64,000 nucleotides of DNA from Pseudoxanthomonas sp. (lineage in GTDB: Bacteria; Pseudomonadota; Gammaproteobacteria; Xanthomonadales; Xanthomonadaceae): contig NZ_CP114978.1 of assembly GCF_027498035.1 (NCBI RefSeq), forward strand, positions 1,798,001-1,862,000, in the 5' to 3' direction. The translations under genes were made by a program, and so were the position numbers. Below the pieces are notes generated by a model. That model made no database searches and was not told where the DNA came from. It saw only the letters and a program-made list of their open reading frames with translations. Shown here in pieces: positions 36,033-46,600 of the stretch; the first letter of the stretch is position 1; each line of letters begins with the position of its first letter.

Positions 36033-37198
36033 GCCAGATCGCAAAGGTCGAGACCTTCATCCTCAGCATCCCGCGCACCACGCCCTATCTCGGCCCACTG
36101 GGCCCGGGCGAGCGGGTGAACAGCCGCGGCTACCTGGTCCGCAAGGGCAACGGCACGCTCTACCCGACCGTCGACCGCTCGGTCGTCGTCAGGCTCACCA
36201 CGGAAGACGGCGCGGTCGGCTGGGGCGAGACCTACGGCATCTGCGCGCCCCGCGCGGTGTGCGAGATCATCCACGACCTGCTGGCCCCGGAACTGATCGG
36301 ACGCGAACCGGAGGACGTGGAACAGGTCTGGGACGACCTGTATGGATTGATGCGGGTGCGTGGCTGCTTCGGCGGATTCCACGTCGACACCATTGCCGCG
36401 CTGGACATCGCGCTGTGGGATCTGCGTGCGCGTGCGCGCAATGTTCCGCTCTGGACCCTGCTCGGCGAACGCCAGCACGACGCCATTCCCGGCTACCTGT
36501 CCGGCCTGCCGGCGGCGACGCTGGAAGCAAAGCTGGCCATGGCGCGCGACTTCGCGGCCCTGGGCCATACCGCGTTCAAGGTGCATGCCGTGGTCAGCCA
36601 CGACGGCATCGTCGAAGAGATGGCCGCACTGCGCCAGGCGCTCGGCCCCGATGCGGAGTTGATGGTCGACCTGCACTGGAAGTTCACCTGCGAGCAGGCG
36701 CTGGATCTTGCCCGGCAGCTGGCACCGCACGACATGAAGTTCATCGAGGCGCCGCTCAAGCCGGAAGATGTCCAGGGACTGATCGCACTGGGAAGTCGCA
36801 GCCCAATCCCCATCGCCGCCGGCGAGGAATGGCATACCGAATACGAAGCGCGCCTACGCCTGGCCGGCAACACCCTGTCCTACATCCAACCCGAGATGGG
36901 CCATACCGGCATCACCCAGTTCCTGCGCATCACCAGGCTGGCCAACGCGCATGGCGTGCAGATCGCGCCACACGCCACCATCGGCGGCGGATTGTTCATG
37001 GCGGCCAGCCTGCACGCGACAGCCGTCACCCCCGGGTTATGGCGCCACGAATGGCAACACTCGATCTTCTCGCGCTCGCTGGAGATGCTCGATACCGACA
37101 TGGCGTATCGCGATGGGCATTACCACCTGCCCACCGGCAACGGCCTGGGCGCGGTGCCGGGTCCTGCGTTCTGGGATCACGCCGAATGGGTCGGCTGA
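36029..37198 (+). CDS. Enolase-superfamily sugar-acid dehydratase, galactonate dehydratase-like
   Basis: A 389-residue member of the mandelate racemase/muconate lactonising group. The capping domain is at the N-terminus. The barrel has TAFKVHAVVSHDG, metal and acid/base residues in LMVDLHWKF (Asp and His), FIEAPLKPED (Glu), AAGEEWHTEYE (Glu), QPEMGHTG and APHATIGGGLFMAAS (His). The Asp-x-His pair and late His match D-galactonate dehydratase (DgoD). Together with dgoK and dgoA this fills the dehydration step. Exact stereochemistry unproven. Overlaps the convergent transporter gene by 22 bp. Confidence 0.82.
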   Translation: MSQIAKVETFILSIPRTTPYLGPLGPGERVNSRGYLVRKGNGTLYPTVDRSVVVRLTTEDGAVGWGETYGICAPRAVCEIIHDLLAPELIGREPEDVEQVWDDLYGLMRVRGCFGGFHVDTIAALDIALWDLRARARNVPLWTLLGERQHDAIPGYLSGLPAATLEAKLAMARDFAALGHTAFKVHAVVSHDGIVEEMAALRQALGPDAELMVDLHWKFTCEQALDLARQLAPHDMKFIEAPLKPEDVQGLIALGSRSPIPIAAGEEWHTEYEARLRLAGNTLSYIQPEMGHTGITQFLRITRLANAHGVQIAPHATIGGGLFMAASLHATAVTPGLWRHEWQHSIFSRSLEMLDTDMAYRDGHYHLPTGNGLGAVPGPAFWDHAEWVG

Positions 37199-38448
37199 GC
37201 CGGCCCGTCGTAAACCAGCGACAAGGGCGAGCGCCGCGCCAGACGCAGCGCCGTCCACGCCAGCAGCACGGCAATCGGATGCAGGAAGGCCATCAGCACG
37301 AAGGTGCGATCAAAGGCATGGTCTGACACCAGCATGCCAACCACCTGCGCCGAGAGCATGCCGCCCAGCGCACTGCCGCAGCCAATCAGGCCCGCGACCG
37401 ATGCGATGTAGCGCGAGGGGAAGATATCCACGACCAGCGATGTCAGGTTGATCTGATAGACCAGGTGGGCAAAGGTCACCAGGCAGGCCAGGGCGAACAA
37501 CACCGGGATTGAAGGATGCAGGGTGATGAAGATCCCGACCGGTGCCAGCACCGCCGCGCCGGTCATGGTGACCAGGCGCGCACGCACCGGCGTGCGGCCG
37601 CGGCGCACCAGTGCGCCGGAGATCGCGCCACCGCCCACGCTGCCGATGTCTGCGGTCACATACACGATCCAGGCCAGCGACGCGATCGTCGCCAGGCTCA
37701 TGCCGCGCGCATCTCCCAGGTATTTTGGAAACCAGAACAGGTAGAAATACCAGACCGGATCGGCCACGGCCCGCGATGCCACCAGGGCCCACACCGCTGG
37801 CGTGCGCGCCAGCTTGCCCCAGACGCCTTTCATGGACGGCTTGGGTTGCGCCGCTGCCTGCGGTGACGGCTTGGGATAGGCGAACCACCAGGCCACGATC
37901 CACAGCAACCCGACGACACCGGTAATCCAGAACGCACTGCGCCAACCGTAGACCAGCGCGATGCCACCAATCAGCGGTGGCGCCACGGTGGCGCCAATCA
38001 TGGCGCCCGCGGTGTACAGGCCAAGGGCCAGCCCGCGCTCACTCGCCGGAAACTGTTCGGACACCACCTTGGTGCCGACGGTGTAGTTCCCCGGCTCGCC
38101 CAGTCCAAGCGCGAACCGTGCCGCGCCCAACTCCACCGAACTGCGCACCATCCCCGTGGCGATGTTGGCCAGTGACCACCAGCCAATGAAGAGCACCAGT
38201 GCAACCTTCGAGCCCAGCCAGTCGGTCACGCGCCCCGCAAGCACGTAGGCAAACGCATACGCCAGCAGGAACACCTGGACGACCCGCGCGTACTCCAGAT
38301 CGGACATATCCAGGTCGGCCTGGATGGTGGTGGCCAGGATCGACAGTGCCTGGCGATCCAGATAGTTGATGACCGTCGAAAGGAACAACAGGCCCAGCAG
38401 GACCCAACGCACCTTGCCTGTCCTGCCCGCATCGACACCCACGACCAT
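37177..38448 (-). CDS. ACS-family MFS transporter, DgoT/ExuT-like
   Basis: A 423-residue transporter, start at 38448 (MVVGVDAGRTGKVRWVLLGL). About 12 membrane helices. Anion:cation symporter signatures are STVINYLDRQALSILA near the N-terminus and FALGLGEPGNYTVGTKVVSEQFPASERG in the first half. Such proteins import galactonate, hexuronates or related acids with H+. It is inducible in its own right: an IclR-type palindrome lies 33 bp upstream. Confidence 0.87.
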   Translation of the reverse strand: MVVGVDAGRTGKVRWVLLGLLFLSTVINYLDRQALSILATTIQADLDMSDLEYARVVQVFLLAYAFAYVLAGRVTDWLGSKVALVLFIGWWSLANIATGMVRSSVELGAARFALGLGEPGNYTVGTKVVSEQFPASERGLALGLYTAGAMIGATVAPPLIGGIALVYGWRSAFWITGVVGLLWIVAWWFAYPKPSPQAAAQPKPSMKGVWGKLARTPAVWALVASRAVADPVWYFYLFWFPKYLGDARGMSLATIASLAWIVYVTADIGSVGGGAISGALVRRGRTPVRARLVTMTGAAVLAPVGIFITLHPSIPVLFALACLVTFAHLVYQINLTSLVVDIFPSRYIASVAGLIGCGSALGGMLSAQVVGMLVSDHAFDRTFVLMAFLHPIAVLLAWTALRLARRSPLSLVYDGPAQPTHSA

Positions 38449-38481
38449 TCGCCTTCCTCCCCACAACGAGGATCGAACGTA

Positions 38482-38496
38482 TTGCTATTTTAGCAA
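38482..38496. promoter_or_regulatory. IclR-type operator upstream of the transporter
   Basis: TTGCTA-TTT-TAGCAA is a perfect palindrome. Read on the minus strand, TTGACA (38504-38499) precedes it, and a 17-bp spacer would put a weak -10 (TACGTT) just after it, so the operator would sit in the spacer. It shares 6+5 arm bases with the site at 34964-34978. Confidence 0.65.
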
Positions 38497-38524
38497 CATG
38501 TCAAACCGCAGTGCGGCAGAGTCT

Positions 38525-39244
38525 TCAGCCGATTTCCTTCGCCGCTTCGCGCAGGGCTGCAACCAGTTCCGCCGTGGCCGCTTCCGGAATCCAGCCGGAC
38601 ATGGCGATGCCTGCATGCACGGGATCACCCATGGCGATGGCGACGATGTGGTGGTCACGTTCGTCCGCGACATGGACCCGTGCATACCCCTGCCCGCGCG
38701 TGGCCGCAAGCGTTGCCAGCAGCTGCTCGATGCCCTGCGGGAACATCGGAATCTCGCGGTCCTGGTAGATGTCGCGCACTTCCTCGTCAGCAAGCTGGGA
38801 CAGCAGGACGATGCCGATGCCGCTGGTGGTCGCCGGCAGCAGCCCGATGCGCCCCAGGCCGCGCGCGGCCTCGATCCCGGGCGGCGCATGGAACAGATAG
38901 CTGACGCTGTCATTCCAGAGCACGCCCAGGGCCACGGTATGGCCGAAGCGGCGCAGATGCTCCAGCACCGGAAGCGCCCGCCGGATCAGGCCGGAGGCGA
39001 ACAGGCTCTGGGCCGCCAGCACATGCATGCCCGGACCGGGCGTGTATTTGCGGTCCGAAGTCTGGCGCGCGATGCCCAGGTACGCCAGCGTCTTCAGCAG
39101 GCGATTCACCCGGGTTGGATTCGCATCCAGCTGCCGTGCCAGCTCACGGCAACCTATGGGCTCGGCGGAAGACGCCAGCGCCTGCAGGGTCGCGATTCCG
39201 TCAATCAGACTCTGGTTCGGCTGTGCATTGGGCTTGGTACGCAT
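38525..39244 (-). CDS. IclR-family regulator of the galactose/galactonate locus
   Basis: A 239-residue regulator. The N-terminal winged helix is SLIDGIATLQALASSAEPIG with CRELARQLDANPTRVNRLLK as HTH. The C-terminal effector domain (GLIRRALPVLEHLRRFGHTV, then GIGIVLLSQLADEEV) is of IclR type. It is transcribed towards the transporter. A half-site TAGCAA at 39284-39289 lies 40 bp before its start, possibly for autoregulation. Effector probably a sugar acid (inference). Confidence 0.88.
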   Translation of the reverse strand: MRTKPNAQPNQSLIDGIATLQALASSAEPIGCRELARQLDANPTRVNRLLKTLAYLGIARQTSDRKYTPGPGMHVLAAQSLFASGLIRRALPVLEHLRRFGHTVALGVLWNDSVSYLFHAPPGIEAARGLGRIGLLPATTSGIGIVLLSQLADEEVRDIYQDREIPMFPQGIEQLLATLAATRGQGYARVHVADERDHHIVAIAMGDPVHAGIAMSGWIPEAATAELVAALREAAKEIG

Positions 39245-39507
39245 CCCGGAAGCCTACTGGTCTGCCCATCGCAATACCATCTATAGCAACAGAACCCGCC
39301 TTTCCGGCGCTCAACCCATCAAGCGCCCAGGCGCGCTGGACGCCATCGAGGCCTGCTCGATACGCGCGAGATCGGTTGAATCCCGCGGCTGGACCTGCGC
39401 CTGACCGTCACTCGCCCCCGGTAACAACAAGCACCGGTGCATGCGTCGTGCGGACGATGGAGAGACGGTTCTGCCGAGCGCGCTGAGATACGTGCACTTT
39501 CCACCGG

Positions 39508-40551
39508 TCACGCCTCATCGAGCCGCCCCGAGACACGCTCCAGTTCGTCTACGCCTCCCGGAGCCAGATCCCGCAGCAAGTCCGCAAAGTTCATTCCGAC
39601 CAACCGCCGCGCCCGCTTGAGCACCAACGGAACCGGACTGGATGGCTCGCTCCGGGCGTAGTACTCGCAGATCTCGTCGATTCGACGCAGCACGTCGGCC
39701 GCCCCGTTGATCCTGCCCGGCACAACGACCTGGACCGCCGTACCGACCGCCGAATCCGATGACGCGAACTCCCCCGCTTCGCCCTCTCCAGATGCGCCGC
39801 TTTGCCCGGTACGCGCGCCCCACTGACGGGCCACGAACGCTTCGAGATCACGCAGGTCAGACAGCAGCAATTTCAGATCCGGACCAAGCGTCCCGATCCT
39901 GTCCAGGAAGATCTGGTCGATGCCCGCAACATCCTGTCGTGCAGCCCGCAATGCCTGCAACGTCTGCTCCAACGCAACCAGGTCGCAATCCATGCAGCAG
40001 GCTTCGATCTCGGTCAAGGCTGGCACCGCACTTCCGGCAGCGGCATTGAGGACACCGGTCGCCAGGCGCAAGTCGCGCAGGCTGAATCGCCCCATCCGCG
40101 GGGATTGCACGAACGGCGCGGTCCTCAACAAGCCCAGCTGCCCCAGCGGATCCGCCAATCCGATCACCGCATTGACGCGAGCAGTAGGGTCGTCGTCATC
40201 CTCGGCATCGAGCTGCGGATGCACTGTCTCCCAGTACCGATCCAGCAATCCGTGGATCAAGGCCATTCCGTCTGCCCAACCGGCAATGCCGCGCAGGCGC
40301 GTCCAAGCCGCGGCCACGCGCATGGCCACGCGCAGGTCCCGCGAACGGGACAGCACGGCCAAACCGTGCGTTTCCACTGAAACCCAGTCCGGCTCCTCGG
40401 CCTCAATCACGCTTTCGCCCACCACTTGCTCGGCACGCACGGTGGCCTTGCGCTCCAGCGCGAGGAACTCGTTGTCATATTCCAGATCCGGGCCGCAGGG
40501 CACATCCGTGGCGAGCGGCTCAAGCAGGCTTTCCAGGTCAACGATGCTCAT
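39508..40551 (-). CDS. tssA: Type VI secretion protein TssA (ImpA N-terminal family)
   Basis: A 347-residue protein with the ImpA_N domain: PCGPDLEYDNEFLALERKA at residues 18-37, then EEPDWVSVETHGLAVLSRSRDLRVAM and GWADGMALIHGLLDRYWETVHP. The C-terminal part ends in PLVLKRARRLVGMNFADLLRDL. TssA primes baseplate and tail assembly. It is separated from the rest of the T6SS genes here by the two-partner secretion pair, 52 bp after tpsA. Confidence 0.92.
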   Translation of the reverse strand: MSIVDLESLLEPLATDVPCGPDLEYDNEFLALERKATVRAEQVVGESVIEAEEPDWVSVETHGLAVLSRSRDLRVAMRVAAAWTRLRGIAGWADGMALIHGLLDRYWETVHPQLDAEDDDDPTARVNAVIGLADPLGQLGLLRTAPFVQSPRMGRFSLRDLRLATGVLNAAAGSAVPALTEIEACCMDCDLVALEQTLQALRAARQDVAGIDQIFLDRIGTLGPDLKLLLSDLRDLEAFVARQWGARTGQSGASGEGEAGEFASSDSAVGTAVQVVVPGRINGAADVLRRIDEICEYYARSEPSSPVPLVLKRARRLVGMNFADLLRDLAPGGVDELERVSGRLDEA

Positions 40552-40603
40552 GGGTGTTCAACTGTTTGAAGTTAGGGTGTGTGCCTGCCGGTGCAGGTTT
40601 CTT

Positions 40604-43600
40604 CTACTGGTGGCAGCCTGCGTCAGGGTCGCCCGTGTCACATTGGACTTGCTGGTCGATCGGCAGGCGCAAACCTGGCTCGACGACGCCATAGCCGCGA
40701 TAGTCTGCGCCGACGGCCGCCAGGTCCACGTAATGGACTTCCTGTTGACTGGTCCCTTGCACGCGCCCGGCGTAGACCGTAGTCGGTACGTTGACGCTGG
40801 CGACACCACTGATCGCAAGCAGGTTGCCGTTCCGGTCCAGACCGTAGAAGTAAGCCGGCGGCGAACCGATGGCGGCCACGTATTGCGTGGTGTCGCCGAT
40901 GACGTAGATCGGCGCGGTCTTCTGGCCGATGCTGCCGCTCGCAGAGAACGTCCCGTTCCCGTCGTAGAGCCATGTGGTCCCGGCCTGGAGGATGTCCCCG
41001 CCGCGGGCCTCCAGGTAGAGATCGGCGTGACCGGCGTCGACGGTGTACGCACTGCCATCGACCGATGCCAGGGTCACGGTTTGCCCATTGGTCAGGCTGA
41101 AGCCTCCGGGCGAACTGAAATTCCCCAGGACCGATATCCGGTTGTCATTGAACTGATTGGCACTTCCGAGCGTGACCATCCCGGCGACGCTTCCGCTCAG
41201 GGTGAGTGCGGTCAAGCTTGCGCCAACACCTTCGTCGACATTGCCACTGCTCTGGAGCCAGACATTGTTGCCGGCCAGGGTGCCATTGAGGTGCAGGTCG
41301 CCATCGACATCCAGCGCGATGTCGCCACTGCTGGCCACGTTGCCAGCGATGGTCAGCGATTGCGCATTGTTCAACTTCACGGACGCGGCCTGGACGTCGC
41401 CCAACGCATCGATGTGGTTGCCGCTGCCAAGCAGGCTGAGGCTGCCACCCGCCTGGGCAGCGAATGTGCCAGCAGTCAAACCACCTGCGCCTTGCTGGAT
41501 GTCATTGCCAGCGACGACGCGTAGAACACCGCCCACCTGCACAGCGTCAGTCAACGTTACGTTGCTTCCCGCATCGAGCACCGCATCGCCCGTCACCGCA
41601 GTGTCGCCTAGGGCCAGCACATCGCCTGCGCTTGCCGTCAGCGTGCTCGCTGCCACTGTGCCCAGGGTCAGGGTATTGGCATCGGCCAGCGTCACTGCGT
41701 TGCCGCTGGCATTCACCGCACCTGTGAAGTCGTTGCCGCTGTTGTCCAGGATGATGTCGCCTGTCGCACTCAGCGTGGTGGTTCCGCCTACTTTCAAGGC
41801 GCCGCTCTGGGTGATATTTCCACCACTGGTGGCCAGCAGCACGCGACTGGTGCGGCGGCTGCCCGAAGTCAGCACCGTGCCGGCTTCAAGCACCGCATCG
41901 CCGGTCACTGTCGTGGTACCCAGGGCCAGCGCATCGCCTGCGCTTGCCGTCAGCGTGCTCGCTGCCACTGTGCCCAGGGTCAGGGTATTGGTATCGGTCA
42001 GCGTTACCGCATCGCCACTGGCGTTCACCGTACCGGTGAAGTCGTTGCCGCTGTTGTCCAGGGTGATGTCGCCTGTCGCACTCAGCGTGGTATTTCCGCC
42101 TACTTCCAAGGCGCTGCTCTGGGTGATGTTTCCACCACTGGTCGCCAGCAACGCTCCGTCGATGCGGCTGCTACCCAGGTCCAGCACCGTGCCCGCTCCA
42201 AGCGTGGCATCACCGGTCACCGTCGTGGTACCCAGGTCCAGCGCATCGCCTGCGTTCGCCGTCAGCGTGCCCGCTGTCACCGTGCCCAGGGTCAGATCAT
42301 TCGCGTCGGTCAACGTCACCACATCGCCACTGGCGTTCACCGCCCCAGTGAAGTCGTTGCTGCTGTTGTCCAGGATGATGTCGCCTGTCGCACTCAGCGT
42401 GGTGGTTCCGTCTACTTCCAAGGCGCCACGCTGGGTAATGCTCCCACCGCTGCTGGTCCCGGCCAGTACGCCACCAACGTTGGTGGTGCCCAGGCTCAAT
42501 GTTCCGGCGGACTGGAAGCTGGCATCGCCCGTCGTTGTGGTAACTCCGGCGTCCAGCGTGCCACCTGCCACGGCGGCCAGGCTGCCTGCCGTCACCGTGC
42601 CCAGGGTCAGAGCATTGGCATCGATCAGCGTCACCGCACCGCCGCTGGCATTTACCGTGCCGGTGAAGTCGTTGCCGCTGTTGCCCAGGGTGATATCACC
42701 CACTGCACTCAGCGTGGTAGTTCCGCCCATTTGCAAGGCACCGCCCTGGGTGATGCTTCCACCACTGGTCGCCAGCAACGCTCCATCGATGCGACTGCTA
42801 CCCAGGTCCAGCGCCGTGCCCGCTTCAAGCGTGGCATCGCCCGTCACCGTCGTGGCACCCAGGGCCAGCGCACCGCCTGCGCTCGCCGTCAGCGTGCTCG
42901 CTGCCACCGTGCCCAGGGTCAGGGTATTGGCATCGGTCAGCGTTACCGCACCGCCCTTGGCCGAAACCGCACTGCCGAAGTCGTTGCCGATGCCCGCCAG
43001 CTTGATCGCGCCAGTACCGGCACCGAGCGTCGTGGTGCCAGCGGCAGTCACCGTACCCGCCGTCTGGGCGATGGCCGCATTGGTGGTGGTCATCGACAGC
43101 GTGCCGCTGGCGTTCACATCACCGGACAGCGAGATCCCGTCGCGCCCGGTCAGGGCGACATCGCCACCCTGCAAAGTGCCCGTCGACGACAGTGCGCCGC
43201 CCAGCGAAGACAGCGTCAGCGCACCGGTCCCGGTGTTGATGCCAAGCGAGGACAGGGTCAGCGTCCCGCCGGCCACCAATGACACCGCGTTGTTTCCCGA
43301 GCTGGTGATGCTGGCGATGCTCAAATCGCTGGCGTCATACAGCGAAACGCCAGCGCCACTGGCGTTCACCGTACCGGTAAAGTCGTTGCCGCTGTTGTCC
43401 AGGGTGATGTCACCCGCTGCACTCAGCGTGGTGGTTCCACCTACTTGCAAGGCACCGCTCTGGGCGATGCTTCCACCGCTGCTGGTCCCGGCCAGTGCAC
43501 CGCCAATGGTGGTGTTGCCCAGGCTCAATGTTCCGGCAGACTGGAAGCTGGCTTCGCCCGTCGTTGTGATAACTCCGGTGTCCAGCGTGCCGCCTGCCAC

Positions 43601-46600
43601 GGCAGTCAGGCTGCCCGCCGTCACCGTGCCCAGGGTTAGAGTATTGGCATCGGTCAGCGTCACCGCATCGCCACTGGCGTTCACCGTACCGGCGAAGTCG
43701 TTGCTGCTGTTGTCCAGAGCGATGTCGCCTGTCGCACTCAGCGTGGTGGTTCCGTCTACTTCCAAGGCGCCACGCTGGGTAATGCTCCCACCGCTGCTGG
43801 TCCCGGCCAGTACGCCACCAACGTTGGTAGTGCCCAGGCTCAATGCTCCGGCAGACTGGAAGCTGGCATCGCCCGTCGTTGTGGTAACTCCGGTGTCCAG
43901 CGTGCCGCCTGCCACAGCGGTCAGACTGCCCGCCGCCACCGTGCCCAGGATCAGGGTATTGGTGTCGGCCAGCGTCACCGCACCGCCGCTGGCATTCACC
44001 GTGCCAGTGAAGTCGTTGCCGCTGTTGTCCAGGGTGATGTCACCCGCTGCACTCAGCGTGGTGGTTCCGCCCATTTGCAAGGCACCGCTCTGGGTGATGT
44101 TTCCACCACTGGTCGCCAGCAACGCTCCGTCGATGCGGCTGCTACCCAGGTCCAGCGCCGTGCCGGCTTCAAGCACTGCATCGCCCGTCACCGTCGTGGC
44201 GCCAAGGACCAGCGCATCGCCTGCGCTTGCCGCCAGCGTGCTCGCTGCCACCGTGCCCAGGGTCAGAGCATTGGCATCGGTCAGCGTCACCGCACCGCCG
44301 CTGGCATTCACCGGACCGGTGAAGTCGTTGCCGCTGTTGTCCAGGGTGATGTCGCCTGTCGCACTCAGCGTGGTATTTCCGCCTACTTCCAAGGCGCTGC
44401 TCTGGGTGATGTTTCCACCACTGGTCGCCAGCAACGCTCCATCGATGCGACTGCTACCCAGGTCCAGCGCCGTGCCCGCTTCAAGCGTGGCATCGCCCGT
44501 CACCGTCGTGGCACCCAGGGCCAGCGCACCGCCTGCGCTCGCCGTCAGCGTGCGCGCTGCCACCGTGCCCAGGGCCAGGTCATTGGCATCGGTCAGCGTT
44601 ACCGCACCGCCCGTGGCCGAGACCGCACTGCCGAAGTCGTTGCCGACGCCCGCCAGTGTGATCGCGCCGGTACCGGCACCGAGCGTCGTGGTGCCAGCGG
44701 CAGTCACCGTACCCGCCGTCTGGGCGATGGCCGCATTGGTGGTGGTCATCGACAGCGTGCCACTGGCGTTCACATCACCAGACAGCGAGATCCCGTCGCG
44801 CCCGGTCAGGGCGACGTTGCCCCCTTGCAAGGTTCCGGTCGACGACAGCGTGCCACCCAACGAAGACAGCATCAGAGCGCCGGTCCCGGCGTCGATGCCA
44901 CCGGCCGGCAGGGTCAGCGTTCCACCGGCGCTCAAAATCACCGCCCCGCTCCACGAGCTGGTGATGCCACCAATGGTCAGATCGTTGATATCGCTCAGAA
45001 GAACGCCAGCACCACTGGCAGTGACGGCACCACCGAAATCATTGTTTCCGCCGTCCAGCGCGACCCACTCGCCAGCAGTCAAGGTGCTGGTGCCATCGAC
45101 TCTCAGCGCAGCACTCTGGGTGAGTCCACCACCAGCGTTGACGGCCAGTGTGCCAGCCGTCACCACGCCCAGGACCAGGTCATTGGCATCGGTCAGCGTT
45201 ACCGCACCGCCCGTGGCCGAGACCGCACTGCCGAAGTCGTTGCCGACGCCCGCCAGCGTGATCGCGCCAGTACCGGCACCGAGCGTCGTGGTGCCGGCGG
45301 CGGTCACCGTGCCTGCCGTCTGGCTGATGGCGGCATTGCTGGTACGCATCGACAGCGTGCCACTGGCATTCACGTCGCCTAACAACGTGATCCCGTCGCG
45401 CCCGGCCAGGGCGACGTTGCCCCCTTGCAGGATGCCCGTTGACGACAGCGTGCCGCCCAGCGAAGACAGCGTCAGCGCACCGGTCCCGGTGTCGATGCCA
45501 AGCGAGGACAGCTTCAGCGTCCCGCCGGCCACCAATGACACCGCGTTGTTTCCCCAACTAGTGATGCTGGCGATGCTCAAATCGCCAGTGTCATACAGCG
45601 AAACGCCAGCGCCACTGGCGGTGACAGTACCTCCGAAATCATTGCCACTGTTGTTCAGTGCGATCCCGCCGCCAGCGGAAAGATTGCTGGCCCCATTGAC
45701 CGTCAGTGCGCCACTCTGGGTCAGCGCACCACCGGCGGTCGCCGTCAGCATGCTTGCCGTTACCGTGCCCAGGACCAGGTCATTGGCATCGGCCAGGCTC
45801 ACCGCGCCGCCACTGGCGGTGACAGCACCCCCGAAATCATTGCCGCTGTTGTTCAGCGTGATCCCGCCGCCAGCGGAAAAGTTGCTGGTCCCGCCGACTG
45901 TCAATGCGCCACTCTGGGTCAGCGCACCGCCGGCGGTTGTCGTCAGCGTGCTTGCCGCTACCGGGCCAAGAACCAGGTCATTGGCATCGGCCAGGCTCAC
46001 CGCGCCGCTGCTGGCGGTGACAGCACCTACGAAGTCATTGCCGCTGTTGTTCAGCGTGATCCCGCCGCCAGCGGAAAAGTTGCTGGTCCCACTGACTGTC
46101 AATGCGCCACTCTGGGTCAGCGCACCACCGGCGGTGGCCATCAGCGTGCTAGCCGCTACCGTGCCCAGGACCAGCGCATTGGCATCGGTCAGGCTCACCG
46201 CGCCGCCGCTGGCGGTGACTGCACCTCCGAAATCATTGCCACTGTTGTTCAGTGCGATCCCGCCGGCGGCGGTCAAGGTGCTGGTGCCGGCCACCGAGAC
46301 GGCGCCGCTCTGGATGATGCTTCCATTGCTGCTGGTCCCAGCGAGTGCGCCGCCAACGATGGTGGTGCCCAGGCTCAGCGTGTTACCTGCCGTGGCGGTC
46401 AGACTGCCTGCCGTCACCGTGCCCAGGGTCAGGGTATTGGCATCGGTCAGCGTGACCGCACCGCCCTTGGCCGAAACCGCACTGCCGAAGTCGTTGCCGA
46501 TGCCCGTCAGCGTGATCGCACCGGTGCCAGCATCAAGCGAAGTCGTACCGGCTACGAGCATCGTACCTGCCACCTGGCTAATGGCAGCATTGGTGGTGCT

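Noticed and set aside
39245..39507. Short frames between the IclR gene and tssA
   Set aside because: No ribosome site or recognisable protein; treated as intergenic with only a TAGCAA half-site.
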